NCBI GenBank assembly: GCA_029243025.1
Contig: JAQWSU010000056.1
Coordinates: 174,334 to 238,333, forward strand
Reading direction: 5' to 3'
Source: Pirellulaceae bacterium
GTDB lineage: Bacteria > Planctomycetota > Planctomycetia > Pirellulales > Pirellulaceae
DNA: 64,000 nucleotides
A program made the position numbers and the translations under genes. Positions 42,198 to 50,194 of the stretch are shown one piece after another (within the stretch, counting starts at the first letter, position 1; each line of letters begins with the position of its first letter). The notes under the pieces are model-generated. The model was not told the DNA's origin. It did no database searches and worked only from the letters and a program-made list of their open reading frames with translations.

Positions 42198-42860
42198 ATG
42201 ATTTTGTTGATCGACAATTACGATAGTTTCGTCCATAACCTCGCTCGCTATCTGCGGCGAATGGGATCCGACACCCTTGTCGTCAGGAACGACAAGATTA
42301 CAGTCGATTGGATTCAGAACAATGAAATCGAAGCCATTGTTCTCTCACCCGGTCCTTGCACACCTGCTGAGGCCGGCATGAGTCTTGAGATCGTCGATCG
42401 ATTCTGGAAAACAATTCCCCTGCTGGGCGTCTGCCTAGGCCATCAAACGATTGCCGCCGCGTTTGGTGCGTCGATTATCCGGTCAACGGCTCCGATGCAC
42501 GGACGGGCCAGTCAAATTCATTGCCAATCATCCGACTTGTTTGATGGACTTCCCAATCCGCTCACCGTAGCTCGATATCACTCCCTGGTCGTGGACGAAT
42601 CCACGTTACCCGACAAACTTCGAGCTACTGCCCACGCGCGCGACGGGACGCTCATGGCCGTGGAACATGTGACTCACCCAATCGTCGGCTGGCAATTCCA
42701 TCCTGAATCCATTCTGACCGAATCGGGTTATGAGTTACTGGCGAGATTTTTTCATCGGGCTGGCATGCGAGTGCCCAATCCTTTGCCGAACATGGAAACC
42801 GAACAACGACGCATGACACCAGCTCCAATCAGCTGGACGAATCACCCGATCACTTTTTAG
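42198..42860 (+). CDS. pabA: Aminodeoxychorismate/anthranilate synthase glutaminase component II
   Basis: A class I glutamine amidotransferase supplying ammonia to PabB. It begins 'MILLIDNYDSFVHNLARYL', the standard N-terminus. The oxyanion loop is in 'VLSPGPCTPAEAG', the nucleophile Cys in 'LLGVCLGHQTIAAAF', and the His-Glu pair in 'VGWQFHPESILTESG'. All triad residues are present. 220 residues, with a C-terminal tail of ~25 residues after the core. From sequence alone PabA and TrpG cannot be separated; pairing with the PIKGT-type PabB makes PabA the better call. The next gene starts 11 bp later. Confidence 0.93.
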   Translation: MILLIDNYDSFVHNLARYLRRMGSDTLVVRNDKITVDWIQNNEIEAIVLSPGPCTPAEAGMSLEIVDRFWKTIPLLGVCLGHQTIAAAFGASIIRSTAPMHGRASQIHCQSSDLFDGLPNPLTVARYHSLVVDESTLPDKLRATAHARDGTLMAVEHVTHPIVGWQFHPESILTESGYELLARFFHRAGMRVPNPLPNMETEQRRMTPAPISWTNHPITF

Positions 42861-42871
42861 GGAGCAGGCAT

Positions 42872-43444
42872 TTGATTCTGGAAGGCATTGTCACAACGCT
42901 CAACGATGATGGGCAGGCCAACGTTTCCCCCATGGGGCCAATCGTTGATCGTCAAATCCAAGAATTAAAGCTACGACCCTACCAGACCTCCCAAACCTAC
43001 CAAAACTTGAAACGCCACGGCGAGGGAGTGTTCCACGTAACCGACAATGTGGCGATGCTGGCCCAATGTGCGATCGGCCCCATCACACCGCCCCCCACAT
43101 TCATCAAAGCCCCAAATATAAGTGGCAAAATCCTGACCGACGCTTGTCGTTGGTATGAATTTCGCGTTCTTGATTTGGATGATACTCAACCGCGCACCAC
43201 TATCCGCTGTGAGATTGTCGGCCATGGTCGACAGCGGGACTTTTTCGGCTTCAATCGCGCCAAACACGCCGTGCTCGAGGCCGCCATCCTCGCCACGCGT
43301 GTTAACCTGATACCTCAGGATCAGATTGAGTTCGAAATGAAACGACTCCAGACGTTGATCGAAAAGACCGCTGGTGATCAAGAAAAATGGGCATTTGAGT
43401 TTCTAAGGGATTACGTCCACAATAAGACAACGCTCAAACCGTGA
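42872..43444 (+). CDS. DUF447-family flavin-binding-fold protein
   Basis: A 190-residue protein of the archaeal-type DUF447 family, found in tetrahydromethanopterin gene clusters of methanogens, methylotrophs and planctomycetes. Visible motifs are 'EGIVTTLNDDGQANVSPMG', 'LRPYQTSQTYQNLKRHGEG', 'VFHVTDNVAMLAQCAIG', 'YEFRVLDLDDTQPRTTIRC' and 'FFGFNRAKHAVLEAAILAT'. The fold resembles flavin reductase-like split barrels. The biochemical role is unresolved. The start is TTG with GGGAGC 5-10 nt upstream. Its stop overlaps the GTG of the next gene as GTGA (4 bp), so translation is coupled to the RFAP synthase. Confidence 0.88.
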   Translation: MILEGIVTTLNDDGQANVSPMGPIVDRQIQELKLRPYQTSQTYQNLKRHGEGVFHVTDNVAMLAQCAIGPITPPPTFIKAPNISGKILTDACRWYEFRVLDLDDTQPRTTIRCEIVGHGRQRDFFGFNRAKHAVLEAAILATRVNLIPQDQIEFEMKRLQTLIEKTAGDQEKWAFEFLRDYVHNKTTLKP

Positions 43445-44466
43445 ATTTCGAATTTCGACGCTGTGAGGGAGCCACGATTAGCGCTAGCGATACGATGAAC
43501 TGCGGACGCATCACGATTTCCGCCCCTGCTCGACTCCATTTTGGCTTGCTGTCGTTTGGTAATCCCAACGTCAGACAGTATGGCGGCGTTGGCGTCATGG
43601 TCGACAATCGATCGATTTCGCTGGCGGCTGAACCCCACACGAATTTCATGGCCGAGGGACCTTTGTCGGAACGAATCGCGGAATTCGCGCAGCGGTGGAA
43701 ACAATATTACGAGCTGGAATTGCCCCATTGTCGACTGCAGCTCTTGCACGCACCGGCTCAACACGTCGGTTTGGGGGTGGGCACCCAACTGGCCTTATCC
43801 GTCGCAACTGTTTTGCACACGTTGCGCGGTGAAGCTGTTCCTGAAGTACCGAAATTGGCCCAGTCGGTAGGTCGCGGCCAACGATCGTGTATCGGAAGTT
43901 ATGGATTCTCGCGAGGTGGATTGCTGTTTGAATTGGGTAAACAACCCGAGGAGACGTTTGCGACTTTGGCGGATCGGATCGAATTGCCGGAGAGCTGGCG
44001 GGTCGTACAAATTCGCTCCAATCTTGCGACGGGAATTTCGGGACCAGTCGAAACAAAAGCTTTCAAACATCTTCCCGCGGTCCCCGCCTCGACCACTCAA
44101 TCTCTCATCAATGAAGTCACCACATCGATGCTGCCCGCTGCGAGATGCGGCGACTTTGACCAATTCAGCGAGAGCGTCTACCGATATGGTTTCCAGGCTG
44201 GTCAATGCTTTGCAGAACAGCAAGGCGGCCCGTTTGCAAATCGACAACTCGAATCCTGGGTCGCAGCAATTCGCAAGCAGGGCTTCGCCGGCGTTGGCCA
44301 AAGCTCCTGGGGACCGACTTTGTTCGTATTTCAACCCAGCCAGGATGACGCCCTGGCATTCATGAATTGGTTTCGACAGAAATTCGATGCGGGGACCGAA
44401 ATAGACCTCACAAGCTCCAGCTTTAACAATCGTGGTGTCGAAATCCAAGTCCTGCATGCAACCTGA
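43441..44466 (+). CDS. mptG: Beta-ribofuranosylaminobenzene 5'-phosphate synthase (MptG-like)
   Basis: Beta-RFAP synthase joins p-hydroxybenzoate or p-aminobenzoate with PRPP to form the first committed intermediate of tetrahydromethanopterin synthesis. The protein has the family's GHMP-kinase-like start 'ISAPARLHFGLLSFGNP', then 'VGLGVGTQLALSVATVLH', 'SYGFSRGGLLFELGK' and 'AGVGQSSWGPTLFVF'. It is 341 residues from GTG 43441, which overlaps the DUF447 stop by 4 bp; the ATG at 43495 would give the shorter typical N-terminus ('MNCGRITISAPARL'). Together with pabB/pabA upstream this gives a short pathway from chorismate. It is the last gene of the cofactor operon. Confidence 0.93.
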   Translation: MNFEFRRCEGATISASDTMNCGRITISAPARLHFGLLSFGNPNVRQYGGVGVMVDNRSISLAAEPHTNFMAEGPLSERIAEFAQRWKQYYELELPHCRLQLLHAPAQHVGLGVGTQLALSVATVLHTLRGEAVPEVPKLAQSVGRGQRSCIGSYGFSRGGLLFELGKQPEETFATLADRIELPESWRVVQIRSNLATGISGPVETKAFKHLPAVPASTTQSLINEVTTSMLPAARCGDFDQFSESVYRYGFQAGQCFAEQQGGPFANRQLESWVAAIRKQGFAGVGQSSWGPTLFVFQPSQDDALAFMNWFRQKFDAGTEIDLTSSSFNNRGVEIQVLHAT

Positions 44467-44566
44467 AAATCACAGGTCGTAGAGATTCATTCCAAGTGAA
44501 CCCGAACAGCTCTTTTCGTGTCAAACGCATAAACGCAAGTCCAGCCGACGAGTATTAATTGTCGCA

Positions 44567-44636
44567 CCATGCCAGACCATGCCAGACCATGCCAGACCGT
44601 GCCAGACCGTGCCAGACCATGCCAGACCATGCCAGA
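44567..44636 (+). repeat. Seven tandem 10-bp repeats upstream of pdxJ
   Basis: CCATGCCAGA is repeated seven times in exact 10-bp register. Copies 4 and 5 read CCGT instead of CCAT, so the order of the variable base is A-A-A-G-G-A-A. The array lies 68-137 bp before the pdxJ start. The 10-bp unit contains ATG. A frame from ATG 44569 reads through the array and closes at TAG 44638-44640 (23 codons). The 10-bp period is near one helical turn. Its role is unknown: a slippage tract, a protein-binding array or a leader ORF. Confidence 0.9.
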
Positions 44637-44703
44637 CTAGGACAGCTCGGACAGAAGGCTTAAAATCTGAGAGTTACCAACCCTTTATTGAATGAGACAT
44701 TTG

Positions 44704-45414
44704 ATGGCAGAACTCGGTGTAAACATTGACCACGTGGCGACCGTTCGGCAAGCGAGAAAAACCTATGAGCCGGACCCCGTCTGGGCGGCAACCCTAGCCG
44801 AACTTGGTGGCGCCGACAGCATTACCATCCACCTCCGTGAAGATCGTCGGCATATCCAAGACCGTGACTTGCGGATCCTGAGAGAGACCGTCACGGTCAA
44901 ATTGAATCTAGAAATGGCCTGCGACGCAGAAATCGTACGTATCGCCTGTGAAGCGACCCCAGACCAAGTAACCCTCGTCCCCGAACGACGGGAAGAGGTA
45001 ACGACAGAGGGTGGCCTCAATGTTGTCGGACAGCCTGAGTCGGTGATCCATGCCATCGAAAAACTGAAATCTTCGGAAATTCTCATCAGCCTATTCCTCG
45101 ACCCCGAACCCAATCAGCTCAAAGCAGCAAAGGAACTGGGGGTTGATGGGGTAGAACTCCACACGGGGCCCTATTCGCTGGCAAAACCCGATGACCATGC
45201 GGGCGAACTGAATCGGCTCGTCGAATCAGGCAGGTTGATTCGTGAACTGGGAATGACGCTCCACGCCGGTCATGGCTTGACCTACCGCAACGTGCAACCC
45301 GTGGCAGGGATTGACGACATGTGCGAGTTAAATATTGGCCATAGCATCGTGGCAAGAGCACTGATGGTGGGGATGCAACAGGCAGTTCGGGAGATGAAAG
45401 ATCTAATCGTCTAG
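44704..45414 (+). CDS. pdxJ: Pyridoxine 5'-phosphate synthase
   Basis: PdxJ condenses 1-deoxyxylulose 5-phosphate with 3-amino-2-oxopropyl phosphate to pyridoxine 5'-phosphate. The signature '[19 protein letters not shown]' is at the N-terminus, then '[20 protein letters not shown]', '[16 protein letters not shown]', '[19 protein letters not shown]', '[10 protein letters not shown]', '[16 protein letters not shown]' and '[17 protein letters not shown]'. All the active-site His, Glu and Arg blocks are present. 236 residues is normal. ATG 44704 begins directly at the family N-terminus; ATG 44692 would add four residues. The 10-bp tandem repeat array lies upstream. The next gene (dapA) follows after 200 bp. 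Confidence 0.96.
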   Translation: MAELGVNIDHVATVRQARKTYEPDPVWAATLAELGGADSITIHLREDRRHIQDRDLRILRETVTVKLNLEMACDAEIVRIACEATPDQVTLVPERREEVTTEGGLNVVGQPESVIHAIEKLKSSEILISLFLDPEPNQLKAAKELGVDGVELHTGPYSLAKPDDHAGELNRLVESGRLIRELGMTLHAGHGLTYRNVQPVAGIDDMCELNIGHSIVARALMVGMQQAVREMKDLIV

Positions 45415-45614
45415 CAACGGCTCCCGTCTGCTCCGCTCAGCGCGTGCCCCTTCGGGACACCCACCTGGCGGACCGAGCCCACCGGGCTGAGTTCCAGGAA
45501 GCCGAACCGAGAGTTTCGACGACTCCGTCTCGCCGGCCCTTTCCCGGTCTAGTCAAGTGTCTTATCATGGCCGCAGGATTCCAATGACATCTATCCAGGA
45601 ATGCAGGCAGCGTT

Positions 45615-46505
45615 ATGACACGGAAAGGCTCTGATTTCGCCGGTTTATCGGTCGCATTGGTAACCCCATTTGACGAAAACAACAAGGTCGACGTCCAAAC
45701 CTTACGGCAACAAGTCGAGTTCCAGATCGCAGCGGGAACGACTTGCCTCTGCCCGATCGGCACGACAGGTGAATCCCCCACACTGACTCCCCGAGAGCAC
45801 GAACAGGTCATCTCGGAAGTTGTGCAAGCGGCAGCCGGGCGAATCAAGGTCATGCCTGGTACCGGCTCCAACAGCACGGCAGAGGCACTACGATTCACCA
45901 AATGGGCGGCGAGTGAGGGGGCGGATGCCGCTCTCATGGTTGCTCCCTACTACAACAAGCCCACTCAAGAAGGGTTTTATCAACACTACAAGGCCACCGC
46001 CGAAGCAGTGGACATTCCCATCTGCGTTTACAATATTCCCGGTCGGACTGGCAAGAATATTGAACCCGATACGATCGCCCGTATGGCCGAGATTGAAAAC
46101 ATCACCATGGTCAAAGAAGCAACGGGCTCGATGGACCAAGCGTCGCAAATTCTCGCGACCACGAACCTGACGGTTTTGAGCGGCGACGATAGCATGACAT
46201 TACCGTTAATGTCGGTGGGAGGTGAAGGAGTGATCTCCGTGGTTGGCAACATTGTTCCCCGAGACATGATCGAACTGCTGCAAACCTACCTGGCAGGCGA
46301 CTTCGTCAAGGCCCAACAACTGCATGCACGATTGTTCACCCTCTGCCGAGACCTTCTTTCGCTTTCAACCAATCCAATTCCGATCAAGTCCGCCATGCAG
46401 ATGCTCGGGCGGGACACGGGTGCGTTACGACTGCCGATGACCTCTCTGGACGAGCAAGGACAAGCAAAACTGCGAGAGACCTTGACCGGTTATGGATTAC
46501 TGTAA
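45615..46505 (+). CDS. dapA: 4-hydroxy-tetrahydrodipicolinate synthase
   Basis: DapA condenses pyruvate and aspartate semialdehyde in lysine/diaminopimelate synthesis. '[16 protein letters not shown]' opens the barrel. '[20 protein letters not shown]' carries the Thr-Thr-Gly-Glu pyruvate-binding motif, 'VYNIPGRTG' the catalytic Tyr, and '[17 protein letters not shown]' the Schiff-base Lys. 296 residues is standard. Its stop and the next ATG overlap by one base (TAATG), so it is coupled to the HTH-EIIA gene. Diaminopimelate synthesis would support a peptidoglycan, but only this one pathway gene is in the window. Confidence 0.95.
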   Translation: MTRKGSDFAGLSVALVTPFDENNKVDVQTLRQQVEFQIAAGTTCLCPIGTTGESPTLTPREHEQVISEVVQAAAGRIKVMPGTGSNSTAEALRFTKWAASEGADAALMVAPYYNKPTQEGFYQHYKATAEAVDIPICVYNIPGRTGKNIEPDTIARMAEIENITMVKEATGSMDQASQILATTNLTVLSGDDSMTLPLMSVGGEGVISVVGNIVPRDMIELLQTYLAGDFVKAQQLHARLFTLCRDLLSLSTNPIPIKSAMQMLGRDTGALRLPMTSLDEQGQAKLRETLTGYGLL

Positions 46506-47212
46506 TGGCCGAAAATGACTTTGATATCGAAAGCTTGGCTCGCTTCCTGCACATTTCTCCGCAGCAGGTCGACCGTTTAGTAACACGTGGTCGAGTCCCC
46601 GGTCGGAAAGTCGCGGGGCGATGGCGGTTTTCTTCCGCCGAAATCCATCATTGGATGGAAGAGCGGATGGGACTGCTCGAAGACGGCGAATTGGTACAAG
46701 TCGAAGGCGCCCTTGCTCGCGCCGACAACATCGCCACCTCGGAAGTTTTACTTCGTGAGATGCTCAGCGTCGACACGATCGCTGTCCCGTTGAAAGCCAA
46801 GACCAAAGGCTCGGTGATCTCTGAGATGGCCAACCTGGCCGCACAATCAGGCATGCTTTGGGATCCCGACAAGATGGAAGAGGCAGTGCGAACGCGCGAG
46901 CAACTGCAAACAACCGCGATGGAGTCCGGCATCGCGCTCTTGCATCCGCGTCGTCCGCTTTCGAATATCCTTTCGGAACCGGTGCTGGCAATCGGTGTTT
47001 CCCACCAAGGAATTCCATTTGGCGGTAGCCGTCGCTTAACAGATTTATTTTTTCTCATCTGCTCAACCGATGACCGCGGACACCTACGCACTCTAGCAAG
47101 ATTGAGTCGCCTGATTGCAAACGAAGATCTTGTTACCAACCTCCGTAATGCGGTCGACCAAACCGAAATCCATGAGCGAATCAGCCAGGGAGAGGCCGAC
47201 CTAAACAATTAG
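46505..47212 (+). CDS. HTH domain fused to PTS EIIA (fructose/nitrogen type) domain
   Basis: A 235-residue fusion. The N-terminus is a MerR/excisionase-like helix-turn-helix ('DIESLARFLHISPQQVDRLV', 'GRVPGRKVAGRWRFSSAEI'). From about residue 85 comes an EIIA-type phosphocarrier domain with 'LLREMLSVDTIAVPLKAKTK', 'AVRTREQLQTTAMESGIALL', the phospho-acceptor His in 'GIALLHPRRPLS', and 'PVLAIGVSHQGIPFGGSR'. EIIA-Ntr (PtsN) proteins act as phosphorylation-dependent regulators. With a DNA-binding domain attached it could be a direct transcription regulator responding to PTS phosphorylation. No EI, HPr or PTS permease genes are visible in the window. Translationally coupled to dapA. Confidence 0.82.
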   Translation: MAENDFDIESLARFLHISPQQVDRLVTRGRVPGRKVAGRWRFSSAEIHHWMEERMGLLEDGELVQVEGALARADNIATSEVLLREMLSVDTIAVPLKAKTKGSVISEMANLAAQSGMLWDPDKMEEAVRTREQLQTTAMESGIALLHPRRPLSNILSEPVLAIGVSHQGIPFGGSRRLTDLFFLICSTDDRGHLRTLARLSRLIANEDLVTNLRNAVDQTEIHERISQGEADLNN

Positions 47213-47258
47213 CGGATCTGCCAAGGGTCGTTTCGAAAGCATAACGAGCGTGAGTTCC

Positions 47259-48020
47259 ATGTCGCAACGCGTGCTATTAATTGGCTGCACCAACGAGCCT
47301 GAATTTCGGGCCATGTCGGATTGGCTGCAGCAGAATCTTCAACTGACCACCGTCGATGATATGCGATCGATACCGCCTGATTTGAGTCAGTTTGACCTGA
47401 TCCTGATCGCGATGTCATTGCGATTCCAATTCAGCCTCGAAGCCATTCAGCAACTGCGGAAGTCAGTCCCCCTCGCGAGAATCTGCACGATCGTGGGGAG
47501 TTGGTGCGAGGGTGAAACGCGCAGCGGCCAAGCATGGCCTGCCGTCGAACGCATGTATGTCCACCAAGTGGTCGCACGCGCGATACATGAAAACTGGCAA
47601 GAACAGATCCCCAGCTTTCCATCGACCTTTAGCAATGATGAATATTGGCTGGCACGCGGCAACCAGTCTCGTACACCTTGCCCCATCGACGAGGGGATTC
47701 TCATCTGCAGTCGAGATCACGAATCGGGCAAGGCCTTAGCCCTTGCCTGCCAACAAGCAGGATTTCGAACGTCGGTTGTGCGCCCCGATACGTTTGGTAC
47801 GCACGAGAAAATAGGAGTCGTTCTTTACGACGCAGACCGAAATCACCAGCAGCGCCTCGAGCAGATTCAAAAATTGGCGAACGGCTATCCGGCCGCCCGC
47901 ATCGTGACCTTACTGGAATTCCCCCGGCATGACGAAATCAGCCAGATTCGAGCGGTTGGCGGCCATCAAGTGCTCGGCAAACCCTACGACATTGACGATT
48001 TGGCTGCCTGCTTAAGCTAG
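47259..48020 (+). CDS. Tandem receiver-like (pseudo-receiver) protein
   Basis: A 253-residue protein of unknown role. It shows two alpha/beta units resembling receiver folds. The first has 'QRVLLIGCTNEPEFRAMSD', 'DLILIAMSLRFQFSLEAI' and 'ARICTIVGSWCEGE'. The second has 'GILICSRDHESGKALALACQ', 'IGVVLYDADRNHQQRLEQI', 'ARIVTLLEFPRHDEISQI' and 'GHQVLGKPYDIDDL', whose 'GKPY' resembles the Lys-Pro of response regulators. The phospho-acceptor position in unit 2 falls near 'YDADRN', which is not the normal acidic set. It may be a degenerate signalling adaptor. It lies 46 bp after the HTH-EIIA gene, probably in the same operon. Start GTG 47250 or ATG 47259. Confidence 0.55.
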   Translation: MSQRVLLIGCTNEPEFRAMSDWLQQNLQLTTVDDMRSIPPDLSQFDLILIAMSLRFQFSLEAIQQLRKSVPLARICTIVGSWCEGETRSGQAWPAVERMYVHQVVARAIHENWQEQIPSFPSTFSNDEYWLARGNQSRTPCPIDEGILICSRDHESGKALALACQQAGFRTSVVRPDTFGTHEKIGVVLYDADRNHQQRLEQIQKLANGYPAARIVTLLEFPRHDEISQIRAVGGHQVLGKPYDIDDLAACLS

Positions 48021-48107
48021 ATGCCCAACCGGTGGCAGTCTGGCAACTCCCCCCATCAGATGGCTGACTGTCACCGCCCCTCGTGAGAGTCCCTGCCGTT
48101 TGCTAAG

Positions 48108-48132
48108 ATGGTAGCTTCTGTTGAGCTACCAT
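48108..48132 (+). promoter_or_regulatory. Perfect 9-bp inverted repeat at the rimO start
   Basis: ATGGTAGCT (48108-48116) and AGCTACCAT (48124-48132) are exact complements around a 7-nt loop. The longest rimO frame would begin with TTG inside the loop (48121), which suggests the true start is further downstream. No T-run follows. It may be an operator, a leader hairpin or the end of the preceding operon. Confidence 0.6.
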
Positions 48133-49539
48133 TCTGCCCCTGCAGTCACATTCTTGGGAATATTGCCTTTGACCACCGCACAATCATCGATCAACGCAAA
48201 CTCCGCCAAGGGAACCTATGCGTTCATCAGCTTAGGTTGCCCGAAAAACCTAGTTGACAGCGAACGAATGCTGGGGCTCCTACAACTGGATGGATACCAA
48301 CTGGTGCAAGAACCGGATGGAGCCGATTTTGTGGTGGTGAACACTTGTGGCTTTATCGAAGCGGCGCGTGAAGAGTCGTTTTCGGCCATTCACGAAATGC
48401 TGCAGCTCAAACGGGAAGGTCGCACACGAGGAGTGATCGTTTCTGGCTGTCTCGCCGAGAGACAGAAAGATGACCTATTGAACAGTTGCCCGGAAATTGA
48501 TCATTTGGTGGGTGTGTTTGGGCGAGAGGAAATCACCCGGGTGGCTGATCGCCTGTTAGGGGATCTCGAGGAACAACGAACTGTATTTCGTCCCGCCGCA
48601 ATTCGGGCCCTCCCAGACACTGACCGACTGCGCATCACGCCCAGACACTTCGCCTATCTCAAAATCTCGGAAGGATGTGACCGACTCTGCACCTTTTGTG
48701 CCATTCCGAAGATGCGGGGCAAGCATGTGACCAAACCGATCGAGCAGGTGATCCATGAAGCCCGCCAGCTTGTCGATGATGGCGTCCGCGAATTGATTGT
48801 CGTCGCCCAGGACACGACCTACTACGGCCTTGACCTTTATGGTCGTCCCCAGTTGGCCGAACTGCTCAAGCAACTTGACGCAGTCGAAGGTCTTGATTGG
48901 ATTCGCTTAATGTACTTCTATCCGATGTACATCGATGATGAGCTGATTGAAACACTGGCTAACAGCCAGCGGATTGTCCCCTACCTCGATATGCCGCTGC
49001 AGCACATCAACGACACGATGCTCCGCCGAATGTCACGAAAAGTAACTCGAGCACAGACAGAAGAGTTGCTAACCAAACTTCGTGACAACATCCAAGATCT
49101 CGTACTTCGCACAACTTTCATCACAGGTTTCCCCGGCGAAACGAATGAACAGTTCGAAGAGCTTGTTGAGTTTGTTCAGCAGCAGCGTTTCGAGCGGATG
49201 GGCGTTTTCGATTACTCGCTTGAACCGGATACGCCAGCCGCTCAATTACCCCATCACATTGCGGCAGAGGTGATGCAGGCTCGACGCCAGCGACTAATGG
49301 AGGTTCAGCAAGAGATTTCGCACAACTGGAATCTGCAACAAGAGGGTCGCCGAATGCAGGTGATCCTCGATTCGAGCGTGCCAGAGCAATCCAACGCGTG
49401 GGTCGGCCGCTCCAAGGCCGATGCTCCGGATGTAGATGGACTTGTTTACGTGACGGGTGAGAATCTTTCGGAAGGTCAAATCGTGGACTGCGAAATCGTG
49501 GCAGCCCGCGAATACGACCTGATCGCGGCAGCGCTGTAA
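48121..49539 (+). CDS. rimO: Ribosomal protein uS12 methylthiotransferase RimO
   Basis: RimO is a radical-SAM enzyme that methylthiolates an Asp of ribosomal protein S12. The UPF0004 domain opens '[19 protein letters not shown]' with Cys residues for the second Fe-S cluster, also in '[16 protein letters not shown]' and '[12 protein letters not shown]'. The radical-SAM motif is '[19 protein letters not shown]' (C-x3-C-x2-C). '[20 protein letters not shown]' and a C-terminal TRAM domain ('[19 protein letters not shown]') complete it. It is 472 residues from TTG 48121. TTG codons at 48169 or 48175 are alternatives that avoid the hairpin, and the family core starts about 30 residues in. Preceded by the 9-bp inverted repeat. 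Confidence 0.94.
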   Translation: MSYHSAPAVTFLGILPLTTAQSSINANSAKGTYAFISLGCPKNLVDSERMLGLLQLDGYQLVQEPDGADFVVVNTCGFIEAAREESFSAIHEMLQLKREGRTRGVIVSGCLAERQKDDLLNSCPEIDHLVGVFGREEITRVADRLLGDLEEQRTVFRPAAIRALPDTDRLRITPRHFAYLKISEGCDRLCTFCAIPKMRGKHVTKPIEQVIHEARQLVDDGVRELIVVAQDTTYYGLDLYGRPQLAELLKQLDAVEGLDWIRLMYFYPMYIDDELIETLANSQRIVPYLDMPLQHINDTMLRRMSRKVTRAQTEELLTKLRDNIQDLVLRTTFITGFPGETNEQFEELVEFVQQQRFERMGVFDYSLEPDTPAAQLPHHIAAEVMQARRQRLMEVQQEISHNWNLQQEGRRMQVILDSSVPEQSNAWVGRSKADAPDVDGLVYVTGENLSEGQIVDCEIVAAREYDLIAAAL

Positions 49540-49588
49540 TTCGAACAGCCAATCAAATTCTTTCGATCAGAAAGCGTATCAAATAGCC

Positions 49589-50167
49589 ATGGAATCAAAA
49601 CCTCAGGGTCCTGATCCGTTCGCGATGACATTACCGAATCAGATCACGATCGCGCGTTTGGTCATCTCGATTCTGTTGTTCATCTTCGTTCCGCTCCAGC
49701 TTTACATACCCGCCTTGATCGCTTTCGTGGTCGCAGCGGGCACCGATTGGGTCGATGGTTATCTTGCAAGGAAGCATAACTTAGTGACAAAACTCGGCCG
49801 AATCCTCGATCCGTTCGCCGACAAGATCCTGATTTGTGGCTCGTTCATTTTCCTAGCGGCCGAGCCTGAATCCCAGATTCCGGCTTGGATGGCCGTGGTC
49901 GTTGTCGGCCGAGAACTGCTCGTGACCGTCTTGCGAAGCTTCATGGAGGAGCAGGGAGTCGATTTTTCGGCAAAGATGGCCGGTAAACTGAAAATGGTTT
50001 TCCAGTGTGCGGCCGTCGTGATGAGCCTTGCGTTACTGGCAACCCAACCGGAAATACCAACGTGGCTGAAGATCTCCACAAGTATCGTCGCTTGGATTGC
50101 CGTGATCTCAACCGTCTATTCTGGAATCGGCTACATCATTACAGCGGCTCGGCTGCTGCGTGGCTAA
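49589..50167 (+). CDS. pgsA: CDP-diacylglycerol-glycerol-3-phosphate 3-phosphatidyltransferase
   Basis: PgsA makes phosphatidylglycerophosphate, precursor of phosphatidylglycerol and cardiolipin, in the inner membrane. The CDP-alcohol phosphotransferase signature is in 'TDWVDGYLARKHNLVTKLG' followed by 'RILDPFADK' (D-x2-D-G-x2-A-R...G-x3-D-x3-D), all three Asp in place. About five or six hydrophobic helices are visible, starting with 'ITIARLVISILLFIFVPLQ'. 192 residues is typical. It starts 49 bp after rimO and 27 bp before the CPBP protease gene. ATG 49589 could be shortened to the ATG at 'MTLPNQITIARL', which is the more usual N-terminus. Confidence 0.94.
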   Translation: MESKPQGPDPFAMTLPNQITIARLVISILLFIFVPLQLYIPALIAFVVAAGTDWVDGYLARKHNLVTKLGRILDPFADKILICGSFIFLAAEPESQIPAWMAVVVVGRELLVTVLRSFMEEQGVDFSAKMAGKLKMVFQCAAVVMSLALLATQPEIPTWLKISTSIVAWIAVISTVYSGIGYIITAARLLRG

Positions 50168-50194
50168 CGCGGTCGGAAACTCGCAGGTGATTTC

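Noticed and set aside
44567..44636. Tandem array considered as a CRISPR
   Set aside because: Ten-base units without spacers cannot be a CRISPR array, and there are no cas genes in the window.
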